Shown: piece by piece, positions 23,293 to 32,979 of the stretch
How positions within the stretch are numbered: position 1 is the first letter of the stretch
How the letters are laid out: each line of letters opens with the position of its first letter
DNA from: Impatiens glandulifera
Lineage: Eukaryota > Streptophyta > Magnoliopsida > Ericales > Balsaminaceae
Direction: 5' to 3'
Assembly (NCBI RefSeq): GCF_907164915.1
Contig: NW_025919558.1
Coordinates: 62,001-126,000 of the forward strand
Length of the DNA stretch: 64,000 nt
Notes under the pieces: generated by a model
The model's database searches: none
What the model was told of the DNA's origin: nothing
What the model saw: the letters and a program-made list of their open reading frames with translations, nothing else
Made by a program: the position numbers and the translations under genes

Positions 23293-26200
23293 ATGTGGGT
23301 ACCAAAAATGTGTAAATAATTGTTTGTTACAGGTTAGGAGGATCAACCGGCTAAAGAATTCAGAATGGTATCTGGACAGCGGATGCTCAAGGCATATGAC
23401 CGGAAACAAAGAGCTACTAACCGACATCAAGTACGAAACCGGAGCAATCATCACATTCGGGGACAACTCGAAAGGTAAAACCGTGGGCAAGGGTAAGATT
23501 GTCCATGGTGAACTATCCATAAGTAATGTATTATTGGTAGAAAAACTAAGTTTTAACCTGTTAAGTATAAGTCAAATGTGTGATGTGGGCTACAAAGTTG
23601 AATTTCATAAAAACTCATGTTTAGTTAAAAACCAAGAGAATGACATTCTGTTAACCGGCAACCGAATAGGAAACATTTACAAAGTCGATTGGACAACTGA
23701 TTTTGAAAAACCTGTGTGTATGATAGCCGGAAATGATCCAAACTGGCTTTGGCACAAACGGTTAAACCACTTGAACTTCAAAACGATTAACTTCATCTGT
23801 TCCAAGGAACTAGTTCACGGTTTTCTAAACGTTAAATTTTCAAAAGATAAAGTATGTGCTGCATGTCAAATGGGGAAACAAGTAAAATCATCTTTCATAA
23901 GTAAAGGAAATTATCAATCTGAACGATGCTTAGAACTCCTGCATATGGATCTGTTTGGTCCGGTCAAAGTAACTAGCTTAGGAGGCATGCATTATACTAT
24001 GGTAGTTATAGATGATTACTCTAAATTTACTTGGGTTACTTTTCTAGCTTCTAAAAGTCAAGCAATTCCAAGTCTGATTAAACTGATTTTGAGAATACAA
24101 AATGAAAAATCTTTTCGAGTAAACAAAATCAGAAGTGATAGAGGAACTGAGTTTATAAACAGTAACTTAACTACTTTTCTTGATGATTCCGATATTAGAC
24201 ACGAATTGTCTAGTGCCAGAACTCCTCAACAAAATGGCCTGGCTGAGAGAAGAAACTGGACTCTCAAGGAAGCTGCAAGGTCAATGATAGCTGATTCGGG
24301 TATTGCTCAAAAGTTTTGGGCTGAAGCTATCAACACCGCTTGTTATACTCAAAATCGATCTTTAGTAACTAAACGGTTTTCCAAAACTCCTTTTGAAATT
24401 TACTTTGATCAAGTTCCAAGTGTACGGTATTTTCGAATTTTTGGTAGTAAATGCTTTGTTCACAATAACGGTAAGAATTACTTGACCGCTTTTGATGCTA
24501 AATCCGATGAGGGAATAATGTTGGGATATTCAGCTGTAAGTAAAGCCTATAGAATATACAATACTAGGACTTTAACAGTTGAAGAAACCGCACATGTTGT
24601 TTTCGATGAATCGGTTGAACGAAACACTGCATTACCCTTCGACCTTCACAACAGAATGGAAAATTTTAATACTATTCTGATGATGAAGACGAGGTTCCGG
24701 TTTTCAGACGATTTGTCAAGGACCAAGCGGTTGATGCTGAACCTCAGCCTGATCAAGCTGCCTTACCGTAGAAAGTTGACGCTTCAGTTTCTACTGAAGA
24801 AATCGGTCGGTCTGACTCTGTTCAACCTACCGATCAATCTAACCTTGATCAGCCAACCGAAAGCTTGGTAGACATGTCTCGGATTAACCTCAGAAGGAAA
24901 AAAAATCATCCTCTTGAACTAGTGATAGGTAACATATCCTCACCCGTACGAACTAGGCAACAAAATTTGGATCACTATGAAAACTCTGCTTTCATATCAC
25001 AAATTGAGCCGAAAAAGGTGGATGAAGCACTGTCAGATCCAGATTGGATCTTAGCAATGCAAGAGGAATTAAACGAGTTTGAGAGAAATAAAGTCTGGTA
25101 CCTAGTTCCCAAACCGAAAAACAAACCGGTTATAGGAACACGATGGGTATTCAGAAATAAACTCAATGAAGACGGTTTAGTTACGAGGAACAAAGCCCGG
25201 TTAGTGGCTCAAGGCTATAAACAGGAAGAAGACGTTGATTTTGAAGAATCATTTGCACCTGTAGCTAGACTTGAGGCCATTAAAATATTTTTAGCATATG
25301 CAGCTTTTAAAAACTTCAAAGTTTTTCAAATAGATGTTAAAAGTGCTTTTCTAAATGGTAAAGTAAATGAAGAGGTGTACGTTAATCAACCTCCAAGCTT
25401 CAAAAATCTAGAACACGAAAATCACGTTTACCGGCTGAATAAAGCCCTTTATGGTTTGAAACAAGCTCCAAGAGCTTGGTATGATACTCTGACACAATTT
25501 TTATTTGATCACAAATTCACAATAGGTTCGGTAGATAAAACACTTTTCAAATTTGAAAGGAAGGAACAAATCTTACTTGTTCAGATTTACGTTGATGATA
25601 TTATATTCGGATCAACCGATCCAAAGTTATGTGACAAGTTTTCGAAAATGATGACTGATAGATTTCAAATGAGTATGATGGGAGAATTGAGTTTCTTTCT
25701 AGGACTTCAGGTTAAGCAGATTGAAGCCGGAACCTTCATAAGTCAAACGAAGTACACAGCCGAACTGCTGAAGAAGTTTGGAATGGATACATGCGCTGAA
25801 GCGGCTACGCCAATGAGTCCTTCTGTAAAGCTGGACAAAAATGATGATGGTCAAGCCGTTGACATCACAGACTATCGAGGAATGATCGGATCTCTGATGT
25901 ATCTCACGGCAAGCCGACCCGACATTCTGTTTGCGGTTGGAGTGTGCGGAAGGTTCCAGGCAAACCCAAAGCAATCTCATTATACGGCGGCCAAAAGAAT
26001 TCTAAAATACCTAAAGGGAACTCAAGAAGTGGGACTGTGGTACCCAAAAGACTCAAGTTTCAACCTTATAAGCTACTCAGACGCCGATTACGCAGGATGT
26101 AAGATCGACAGAAAAAGCACAAGTGGAACCTGTCAGTTTCTAGGTGACCGGTTAGTCACTTGGAGCAGCAAGAAACAAACATCCGTTGCAACATCAACCG

Positions 26201-26544
26201 CAGAGGCAGAGTACATAGCGGCTGGAAGCTGCTGTGCACAACTTCTCTGGATCCAACAGCAACTAAGGGACTTCGGGATAGAAGCCAAGGAATCTCCAAT
26301 TTTCTGTGACAACACCAGCGCCATAGCGATCACATACAATCTGGTGTTGCACTCAAGAACAAAACACATCGATATCCGACACCATTTCATCCGGGAGCAT
26401 GTTCAGGAGAAACACATCCGGCTGGAATATGTCTCGACCGAGCAACAAGTAGCGGATATATTTACAAAACCGCTACAGGAAGCTAAGTTTTCTCACTTTC
26501 GAAATATTTTGGGACTTACTAATCTTAATCAATTGATATCATGA
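23279..26544 (+). pseudogene. pol polyprotein, one frameshift and one stop (B)
   Basis: An ATG at 23279 (context ACCATGG) is the first codon after a stop in this frame and overlaps the gag stop. Protease has LDSGCSRHMTG (about 23373). Integrase has HKRLNH...CAACQMGK, D in MDLFGP, D in SDRGTEF and E in LAERRN. Near 24665 a one-base shift moves the frame, and a TAG lies at 24769-24771 in the linker. From there the frame is open to 26544, with reverse transcriptase YVDD (about 25590) and RNase H blocks [17 protein letters not shown] and CDNTSAIAI. The order is that of Ty1/copia. It would process the polyprotein, copy RNA to DNA and integrate it. Confidence 0.94.
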
Positions 26545-27243
26545 TTATGCATGCTTGTATAAAACCGGGATATGTGTTTAGGGAGAAGCTATCGCTTCTC
26601 AAACCATATTCAAATAGGCTGATAAATCAAAAGTGCTAACCGGGAGGAAGTCTCCGGTTATGCCCGATTACTTCATTAATTTCAAATCACATGTATACTT
26701 ACTATACGGTTGAAATAACCAGGTTTAAGTGGATATAATAAATCCAAAGTTGAACAAGTGTTGACGCAAATCAACATTTCTTCACAATCGGAAGAAATTA
26801 TTCTACTAAAACCGGTCATTGAAAACCGCTTAGTACAAATGCATTCTGATCTGATGGAATGAACTTCTACGGTTAACTTGGGATGACTGACTGTGTTTCC
26901 ATGCATATTTTGAAAAATGAAGCCTGTAATCAATAAAAATAGTCTACCACAATCAAGATGACGACATGTGTCCATCATCAAGAGAGGGAGACTCACATCT
27001 TGTCAATAGATATTTGTCATCATTGTTATCTTAGTAATAATTAGATCTTATCTTGGAAATAAACATTAGTTACTTCAACAAGTTAAAGTCTATTAAATGA
27101 CTGATGACATCATCAAGCATGCTTAAAACTCATTAATTTAGCCGAATCCCTGGCTATATAAACCACCCTTAAACCTTCACAAAACTTCACAAGTTTACTA
27201 TTCACAAGTATCATTCTTGAGATAAACCTTCTCTCTCAAGAAC
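26545..27243 (+). promoter_or_regulatory. post-pol spacer: hairpin and ORF-a promoter (B)
   Basis: A perfect 7-bp hairpin GAGAAGC-TATC-GCTTCTC lies at 26583-26600, about 40 nt after the pol stop. A segment GACGACATGTGTCCATCATCAAGAG near 26960 corresponds to the GACACGTGTC box in elements C and D, with the G-box core changed. TATATAAA at 27155-27162 lies 82-89 nt before the ATG of ORF-a. No reading frame of note is present. Confidence 0.65.
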
Positions 27244-27981
27244 ATGAATTCCAACTCCTTGGCAAAGAAGATTCTATTGGAAGATTTCAACTCAATCTAC
27301 CAATATGAAGATCACGAAGTAAAAGAAATGTTCTTAGCCATAAAAAGAAGCGGGCTAAGAAGCTTCCTAGAAAACAGATTCATTATTGACTACCTAGTAG
27401 TCGAAGAACTTTTCCAGACCGCAAAAGAAGTGCATCGAGATATAATCGTTGCACAAGTCTACGGTCAGAAGTTCCTATTCAGCGAGACGGATTTCGCTGT
27501 ATATTGCGGTTTACCCAATGAAGGGGTAACCGACTTAACATACTCCCCGGTGACCATGGAAGAGATGTGTCGCCGGTTCTCAGGATCTGACATCCCGGTT
27601 AAGCCCTGGGGTGCTAAAAGCCAACTTTCTCATAAGTACCAGCTTCTCTGTGAGATTCTGGGAAAGTCCGTCCTGGGCAGAGAGAAAAGTTACTATTACA
27701 CCCAAAGGGTTTTCGAGATGATGATCGCTGTAACGGTTGGGACACCGGCTAACTGGTCCTGGATCATTTTCAGTAACCTGAAGAAGATGCTCATCTCCAA
27801 CAAAACCGGCTACGCTCCTCAGCTGAGCGGTTTCTGTGCAAGCCTGGACATCCACTCCGGACCATTCGTAACTCTTCATCCAATGCATGTGCTCACCAAG
27901 GAAAGAGTACAAGAGATGATCGACCGGTGGGAAGCAGTGAAGGCTAGAAGAAATCAAGCGGCTGAGTCATCTAACGTCTAG
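27244..27981 (+). CDS. accessory protein ORF-a, intact, 245 aa (B)
   Basis: ATG at 27244 is the first ATG after the TATA box and opens 245 intact codons. Blocks in order are ILLEDFNSIYQ, RSGLRSFLENRF, VVEELFQTAKE, IVAQVYGQKFLFSETDFA, LPNEGVTDLTYSP, FSGSDIPVKPWGAK, LLCEILGKSVLG, FEMMIAVTVGTPANW, YAPQLSGFCASLDIHSGP and a basic end with LTKERVQEMIDRW. No signal peptide or membrane helix is seen, so it is probably nuclear or cytosolic. The best-fitting family is the 'putative plant transposon protein' domain, whose biochemical function I do not know. Homologues are in elements A1, A2, C, D and F. A hairpin follows the stop. It is paralogous to ORF-b and to the N-terminus of ORF-c. Confidence 0.85.
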   Translation: MNSNSLAKKILLEDFNSIYQYEDHEVKEMFLAIKRSGLRSFLENRFIIDYLVVEELFQTAKEVHRDIIVAQVYGQKFLFSETDFAVYCGLPNEGVTDLTYSPVTMEEMCRRFSGSDIPVKPWGAKSQLSHKYQLLCEILGKSVLGREKSYYYTQRVFEMMIAVTVGTPANWSWIIFSNLKKMLISNKTGYAPQLSGFCASLDIHSGPFVTLHPMHVLTKERVQEMIDRWEAVKARRNQAAESSNV

Positions 27982-28018
27982 CCTATCCTTTTCTTTGTCT
28001 TATTCTTATCTCTTTTCC

Positions 28019-28050
28019 AAAACCGGTAATTTTGGTGTACTACCGGTTTT
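28019..28050 (+). terminator. conserved 3' hairpin after ORF-a (B)
   Basis: AAAACCGGTA (28019-28028) pairs perfectly with TACCGGTTTT (28041-28050) around a 12-nt loop ATTTTGGTGTAC. It starts 38 nt after the ORF-a stop. The loop recurs after accessory genes in B (ORF-b), C, D and F with different stem bases. A role in 3'-end formation or RNA stability is inferred. Confidence 0.6.
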
Positions 28051-28425
28051 GTATATTAATTAATGAAGCAGATCTCCTTCCTCTTTTGTCCAAAATCCAA
28101 AATCATAAATGTCCAAAACATTGAATGTGTCGTATCGAAATAAAATCAGATCACTCTTGGAAACACAAATACTCATTCTCAATAAGCATGCCTGACGTGA
28201 TTAGACAAGACATGTCTTTATTCTATTGGAAAAATCACAAAGTCATTAATGACTAGACATAAACGGCTAGATTTTTCAAAATATCCTCATTAAATGCTCT
28301 CACCCATTCCAAGCTATAAAAGGAGGCTCACTCCTTCATTTTCAAAACACGCCTTTTGCCTCCCTTCTCTCTAAAAACTTGAAAGTTCAGAAAATCCTTC
28401 TAAACCATTCTCACTACTCTTCATC
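28051..28425 (+). promoter_or_regulatory. ORF-b promoter region (B)
   Basis: There is no gene here. An AACGGCTAGATTTTTCAAA.ATTCTCATTAAATGC segment (about 28262-28297) is conserved before ORF-b in element D, where it is tandemly duplicated. TATAAAAG at 28315-28322 lies 104-111 nt before the ORF-b ATG. Confidence 0.6.
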
Positions 28426-29187
28426 ATGTCTGCTGAACTAAGAAACACCCTCATCGTCGACTTTGAAGACATCAAAGATAACGCATACTATGAATGCATC
28501 TTTCAGCATATCATAGATTTTGGGCTGCAAGGCTTCCTTAAAGGTTCAGACACCATCCTCGTGGAGGAGGTGTGTGAATTTTTCAACAACGGTCATATTC
28601 TAGATGATGGCAGCATCCGCACCATCATCGACGGCCAATTTCTTCAGTTTACCGAAGAGGAATTTGCCAATTTCTTTCACCTTCCGACCGAAGGTTTTTC
28701 TGACTTCCCAACGCCGTTCTTACCGGCTAAGGAAGACTTCTTCAAGATCTTCTCTTCTTCCTACACTCCGATCAAGGACTTTGGGAAGAAAGAAACTCTC
28801 GCTCCTCACTACCAAATCTTTCATGACTTGGTCCAAAGGTCTATCATGGGCCAAATGCCCAACCAGAACTACAACCGGGAGGCATTCGACATCATGATAG
28901 CCATCATTCGAAACTCATCGATCAACTGGGCAACCTACCTCTTCAACAAACTGAAGCGGCTCATGACCGCTGCAAGGGGAAGGACCAGTTTCGCTCCTCA
29001 AATCACCCGGTTCCTGATGTCCAAACGCCCCAACCTTGAAATCGGTGTTCCGGTTGGACCGTCCAACACTATCACCATACTCATGATGTATAGGTGGATA
29101 ACAAGAATTGAGGAACGGTCTCCCGAAAACACCATGGAAAAATGGTACGAAAGGAGGATGGAAGGGGGATGGTTCACAGAAGACTAA
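28426..29187 (+). CDS. accessory protein ORF-b, intact, 253 aa (B)
   Basis: ATG at 28426, after a TATA box, opens 253 intact codons. Blocks are TLIVDFEDIKD, GLQGFLKGSDTILVEEVCEFFNNG, FTEEEFANFF, LPTEGFSDFPTP, IFSSSYTPIKDFGKK, HYQIFHDLVQRSIMGQ, FDIMIAIIRNSSINW, FAPQITRFL and a C-terminal RWITRIEERS block. It is the same domain as ORF-a with about the same length, and diverges most at the ends. The EGFSDFPTP block and the NNG/NNA after EFF mark the ORF-b class, also in C, D and F. No targeting signal is seen and the function is unknown. It keeps an open frame although gag, pol and ORF-c of this element are damaged. Confidence 0.85.
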   Translation: MSAELRNTLIVDFEDIKDNAYYECIFQHIIDFGLQGFLKGSDTILVEEVCEFFNNGHILDDGSIRTIIDGQFLQFTEEEFANFFHLPTEGFSDFPTPFLPAKEDFFKIFSSSYTPIKDFGKKETLAPHYQIFHDLVQRSIMGQMPNQNYNREAFDIMIAIIRNSSINWATYLFNKLKRLMTAARGRTSFAPQITRFLMSKRPNLEIGVPVGPSNTITILMMYRWITRIEERSPENTMEKWYERRMEGGWFTED

Positions 29188-29208
29188 TTCCTTTTTGTCT
29201 TTCTTTTC

Positions 29209-29243
29209 CGGTTTTTGGTCTTTTTGTTGTACGACCAAAACCG
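29209..29243 (+). terminator. conserved 3' hairpin after ORF-b (B)
   Basis: CGGTTTTTGGTC (29209-29220) pairs with GACCAAAACCG (29233-29243), leaving one bulged T, around the loop TTTTTGTTGTAC. It begins 22 nt after the ORF-b stop. The loop is almost the same as after ORF-a, while the stem sequence is different. Confidence 0.6.
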
Positions 29244-29699
29244 CTCAATGTTCACCATTCCCATAATTATGAAATATTTAATCATTAAAGTCTCCGGTTT
29301 TTCTCTTATACCTTTCCTTCCGGTTTCTTAAACTTATGCACAAAAACTTAATGTTAACTTAAACAATTCCGGTTAACAAGTATTCAAGTAAAACCGGAAC
29401 TTCGAGCAAAAGTGGAAAGTTTGAAAAACTTAACCGCCCACGGTTTTACCTCCCAAAGTTTACCGCCCATGGGTTTTCCGCATTTACCGCCGAAAGTTAC
29501 TGCAGTAACTTTTGGAGGGAAAATTGGCGCCAAAAACATCAAACGACGGTTCATCTTCCAACCGTTCGGAACCGCCAACTATATTAGTTCACAACTTCTC
29601 ATTCGACACTCGTGCTTTCTCTCTTCAAGTCTCCAGATCTTCAAAAGCTTTCTTCCCTCAAATCTTCATCGCTCTTTATTCCTTTCTTCTCAAAATACC
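29244..29699 (+). promoter_or_regulatory. ORF-c promoter region with CCGCCCAT repeats and GGCGCC site (B)
   Basis: TTTACCGCCCAT-type motifs recur at about 14-15 bp spacing (29434, 29463, about 29478 and 29487). Downstream lies TTTTGGAGGGAAAATTGGCGCC (shown here as a description of 29510-29531), which contains GCGCCAAA at 29527-29534, the complement of the E2F consensus TTTGGCGC. TATATTA at 29580-29586 lies about 115 nt before the ATG. The same arrangement precedes ORF-c in D and, in another form, in F. Confidence 0.55.
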
Positions 29700-32588
29700 A
29701 TGGATCTAAGCAAGGCTCCGTTCCAATGGATGTTGCAAGTTGATTTCGCAGATATTGATGAACACGCCGATGACAAAAACAAGGCTGTTCTTCAACTTCT
29801 GAGAGATTCTGGGTTAGAGAAGTTCCTTTCTGGTCCGTTCATCATTTATCCGGCGGCCGTGACGGAGTTCTTGGCGACGGCGACGCTCACGAAGAGGAAA
29901 GTCTCAGCCACCGTCAACGAAAAGGCCATTCTAATCACCGAGGAGTTATTTGCGGAAGCTCTCGGTCTGCCCAACACCGGTCTAGACTTAAAGGTTGATC
30001 TAACCGATGCGGAATCAAATGCTGTCCGGTTGGTGATTTCTTTCTCAGATCAGGATCTGGTGATGCACTCTAGCCGGAGAAATATGCTAAAACCGGAATA
30101 CAGATGGCTGCTGACTGTCATCGCCCGCTCAATCCAGGGAAGAGGAGGTAACTTCGACAACCTGATGAAACTTAAACTCAAAATGCTGTTGGCCATTGTC
30201 CGCGGTGACAAGGTGGACTGGGGATACGTCATTTTCGATGAATTCTACCAGATGGTGATCAAGAAGGATGGCCGGGTTCAGGCCTTCGCAATGCAAATCG
30301 TCAAAATTCTTCAGTTTCTTAATGTGGAACTGGGTGAAGGTAAAACCGCTTCCTATCATCAATATTCTTGACTTAGAGTCAACGATTGAGAAACCGGAGA
30401 AGTCGATCAAGCCTAAGTCATCCAGAACGAAGTCGTCCAAAGGGACCAGCTCCTCCACTCCGGCTGAAGAAGAAACCAAGCAAAAGAAACCGGCAAGAAA
30501 GGCGGTTGAAACCGAAGCCCCACAAGAACCGAAAAGGAGGAAGAAGGTGGCTGCAAGAAAAAGTTCCAACAAACCGGCGGACTCCGAGAAAACTCTTTCC
30601 TTGGATAATCCACCAGAAAGAACCGCAGACGTTTTTCAACCCATTCCCATCAACACCGTCGTTCCTACTCCCATTCCATCTAATTCACCAAGGCAAACCG
30701 AATCCTTGGGGAGACAAGAAAACAAGTCGGTTTCCAAGGAGGAAGCAGAGGTAAGCGTTCACTCTGAAGCCTCCAAGTCTCCAAGTAAACGAATTGAAGA
30801 TGTATTAGTCGACGTAGGCCTAAACACCTCCAAGGCAATTGAGGATGTTATCCAAGACATTGCAAAGGAAACCGAAGAGGACGATGCGTCAAGTCATCAC
30901 AAGCTAGTTGATCAGGTTGAAATACCTGATCAGACAGAAGTACAACCGATCGAAGAAACGGCCAAAACAGCAGAAATTACACCTCCGGCTCAGGAGGGTA
31001 ATCTCTTGAAGAACAGGAACCATCCGGTTCCGCAGGAGGCAAGTCAGCTCCAGAAAACCGATCGGCTCAAGATGGGCCATCTGATTCAGCAACAATACCT
31101 GAAGGTTCTGTTCAGGTCAACAAAGGAAAAGGAGTTCTTATCGAAGATGCAACCGTAACAGGACAGGGTACGCTGCAAACCGGTCCTCAACAAGAAGCTG
31201 TAACCGGGGATGAGGTTACCTTTACCGCAGAGGAAGAAAATGAAATCTTCGAGGAACTTATCAGGGACATGAACAAGGGCGCCAGTGAAGCGATAGCTCC
31301 ATATATTCTGTGAATGAAGCTCCGATGTGAAACAAAGATATCCGACATGGCTCCAGGTTTGAGCGGCAACAAATATTGGGACAAGCTCATTAGTCTAGAA
31401 GAAAGGGCCCTTCAGTTAGCTCACACCAACCTTATTCAACCTGCATTTAACAAAACCGCGGTAATTCTTGAAAACGCTCGGTTACAAGCAGTGGAGAATG
31501 CCTTTCAAGAAACTGAAGGAACGACGCTATCTCCGATTGAAATGAGAATGGTTGAACGGTTTATTGCGGTACGAGAACAGCTCGTACAAAATCTCGCTCA
31601 TCTTGATATGTAGTGGAGGAAAAGTTGTCAAAGCAAACTCAATAACGTCGATCTCCATCAAAATAAGCCATTCTATGTGACCGGTGAGACGTCCGGAACG
31701 ACTGAAAACCTGGAACAAGACTCTTCTCAAACGGCTAAAGCTCCTGAAATCGATCAAATAAAGCAAGCTGTGGTTGAGAAAATTGAGTCATGCCTTGGAA
31801 GCTATAAAACCGCAACCGATGAGAGAATTGCAACGGCTGAAGCTAACCTGTCTAACACTATTCAATCCATGATAGATACGGCCATGCAGACATCAGTAAA
31901 ATCCTTGATCGCCGAGTCCATCCAAACCGCAACCGCCCCATTATTAGACATGCTGCAGGCAATGGCCATTCAAATTGGGGAGATGTCCAAAGTTCAAGTC
32001 AGCACAACTCAAACGCAAATTGAGTCTGATGCTGAAACGGCTAAGAGGCTGCAGGAAGAAGAAATGGAAAGGGAACGGTTGCAGAAGGAGATTGAAGACA
32101 AAGATTATGAACTTGCCCAGAAGTGCAATGAGGAAGAACAGGCCAGCATTCAGGAATCTCAACCGGCTCAACCGTCCCATTCAATGAATACCAAGAATAA
32201 GAAGAAACGGAGCGCGGTTAAGAACGTAATCAAGCGGGCAGAACAAAGAGAAGTTGTACCAGTTGCACTGAATGTGGAACCGATTGATGAAGAAGAAGAA
32301 GAAGATCCTGAGGAACTTAATCAACGGAAGAGAAGGGCAACTGAGGGCTCAACCGCAACTCCAAGCTTCAGACAAATTACTGCTCCGCCGCCCCCTCCAC
32401 CAAGACCAGTTTGCGCCAATTTTGGGTTCAAGAAAAAGGGTACCGGTCACTCAAGTGTATGGGCCGGAATGCTGATTGACGCTGCAAGATGTGACAGGGA
32501 GTGGAAGGCCAGAGAAGAGGAAGAAAGAAGACGGTTTGAGAAAGAACTGGAAAAGGAGCTTCACAAGGGGGGATCATCCAAACCTTAA
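29700..32588 (+). pseudogene. accessory ORF-c, about 960 codons, broken (B)
   Basis: ATG at 29700 (CCATGG) opens the accessory N-terminal domain: LQVDFADIDE, DSGLEKFLSGPFIIY, ITEELFAEALGLPNTG, LKPEYRWLLTVIARSIQGRGGNFDN and AIVRGDKVDWGYVIF blocks to about residue 215. A frameshift near 30345 leads into a Lys/Ser/Pro-rich linker (30370-31060). Another shift near 31060, then a TGA at 31311 and a TAG at 31611, interrupt the central domain. The open tail (31677-32588) is Glu/Lys/Gln-rich and coiled-coil-like, with a PPPPPP run and a basic-acidic end EEEERRRFEKELEKEL. The protein may be an RNA- or chromatin-associated scaffold, but that is a guess. The polypurine tracts follow directly. Confidence 0.8.
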
Positions 32589-32712
32589 TATTTTTATGCT
32601 CTTTCAAAAACAATTTGTGTTTAAACTATGTTTCTGAACTCGGCTACTTTATCATATCTATCTCCTCAAATTTACACATACTTTTCTCATGAAAAATCAA
32701 ACTCATATTTCT

Positions 32713-32979
32713 CAAACCGGCCACTCACTACAGGTTTTGAATATTTATTCTAAATAATAAAAAAGGGAGAAATTGATAAAAAAAAATTAAGAAAGTAAAA
32801 TTTTCTAACTGGCCAGTAAGTAAACTTTTCAAACCGGCCACTCACTACAGGTTTTGAATATTTATTCTAAATAATCAAAAAGGGAGAAATTGATAGAAAA
32901 ATTAATTAAGTTAATTTTCAAACCGGCCACTCACTACAGGTTTTGAATATTTATTCTAAATAATCAAAAAGGGAGAAAT
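32713..32979 (+). repeat. triplicated polypurine tract plus LTR-start unit (B)
   Basis: Three direct copies start at 32713, 32830 and 32919. Each has CAAACCGGCCACTCACTACAGG, then a TTTTGAATATTTATTCTAAATAAT leader, then AAAAAGGGAGAAATTG (given here as parts). Copies one and two also include a copy of the first 20-30 bases of the LTR (TGATARAAAAATTAA...). The third copy runs into the true LTR at 32980. Duplicated polypurine tracts are known for Sireviruses. Carrying the LTR start within the unit is notable. Confidence 0.85.

Noticed and set aside
23310..23335. A GT...ACAG stretch at the gag-pol junction as an intron
   Set aside because: About 21 nt is far below the usual minimum for plant introns and it is not conserved in A2.
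29412..29699. In-frame N-terminal extension of ORF-c in element B
   Set aside because: It covers the TATA box and the CCGCCCAT promoter repeats; ATG at 29700 matches the start of homologues.
27244..32588. Accessory ORFs as envelope-like proteins
   Set aside because: I see no signal peptide or membrane helix in ORF-a, ORF-b or ORF-c; the composition fits soluble proteins.
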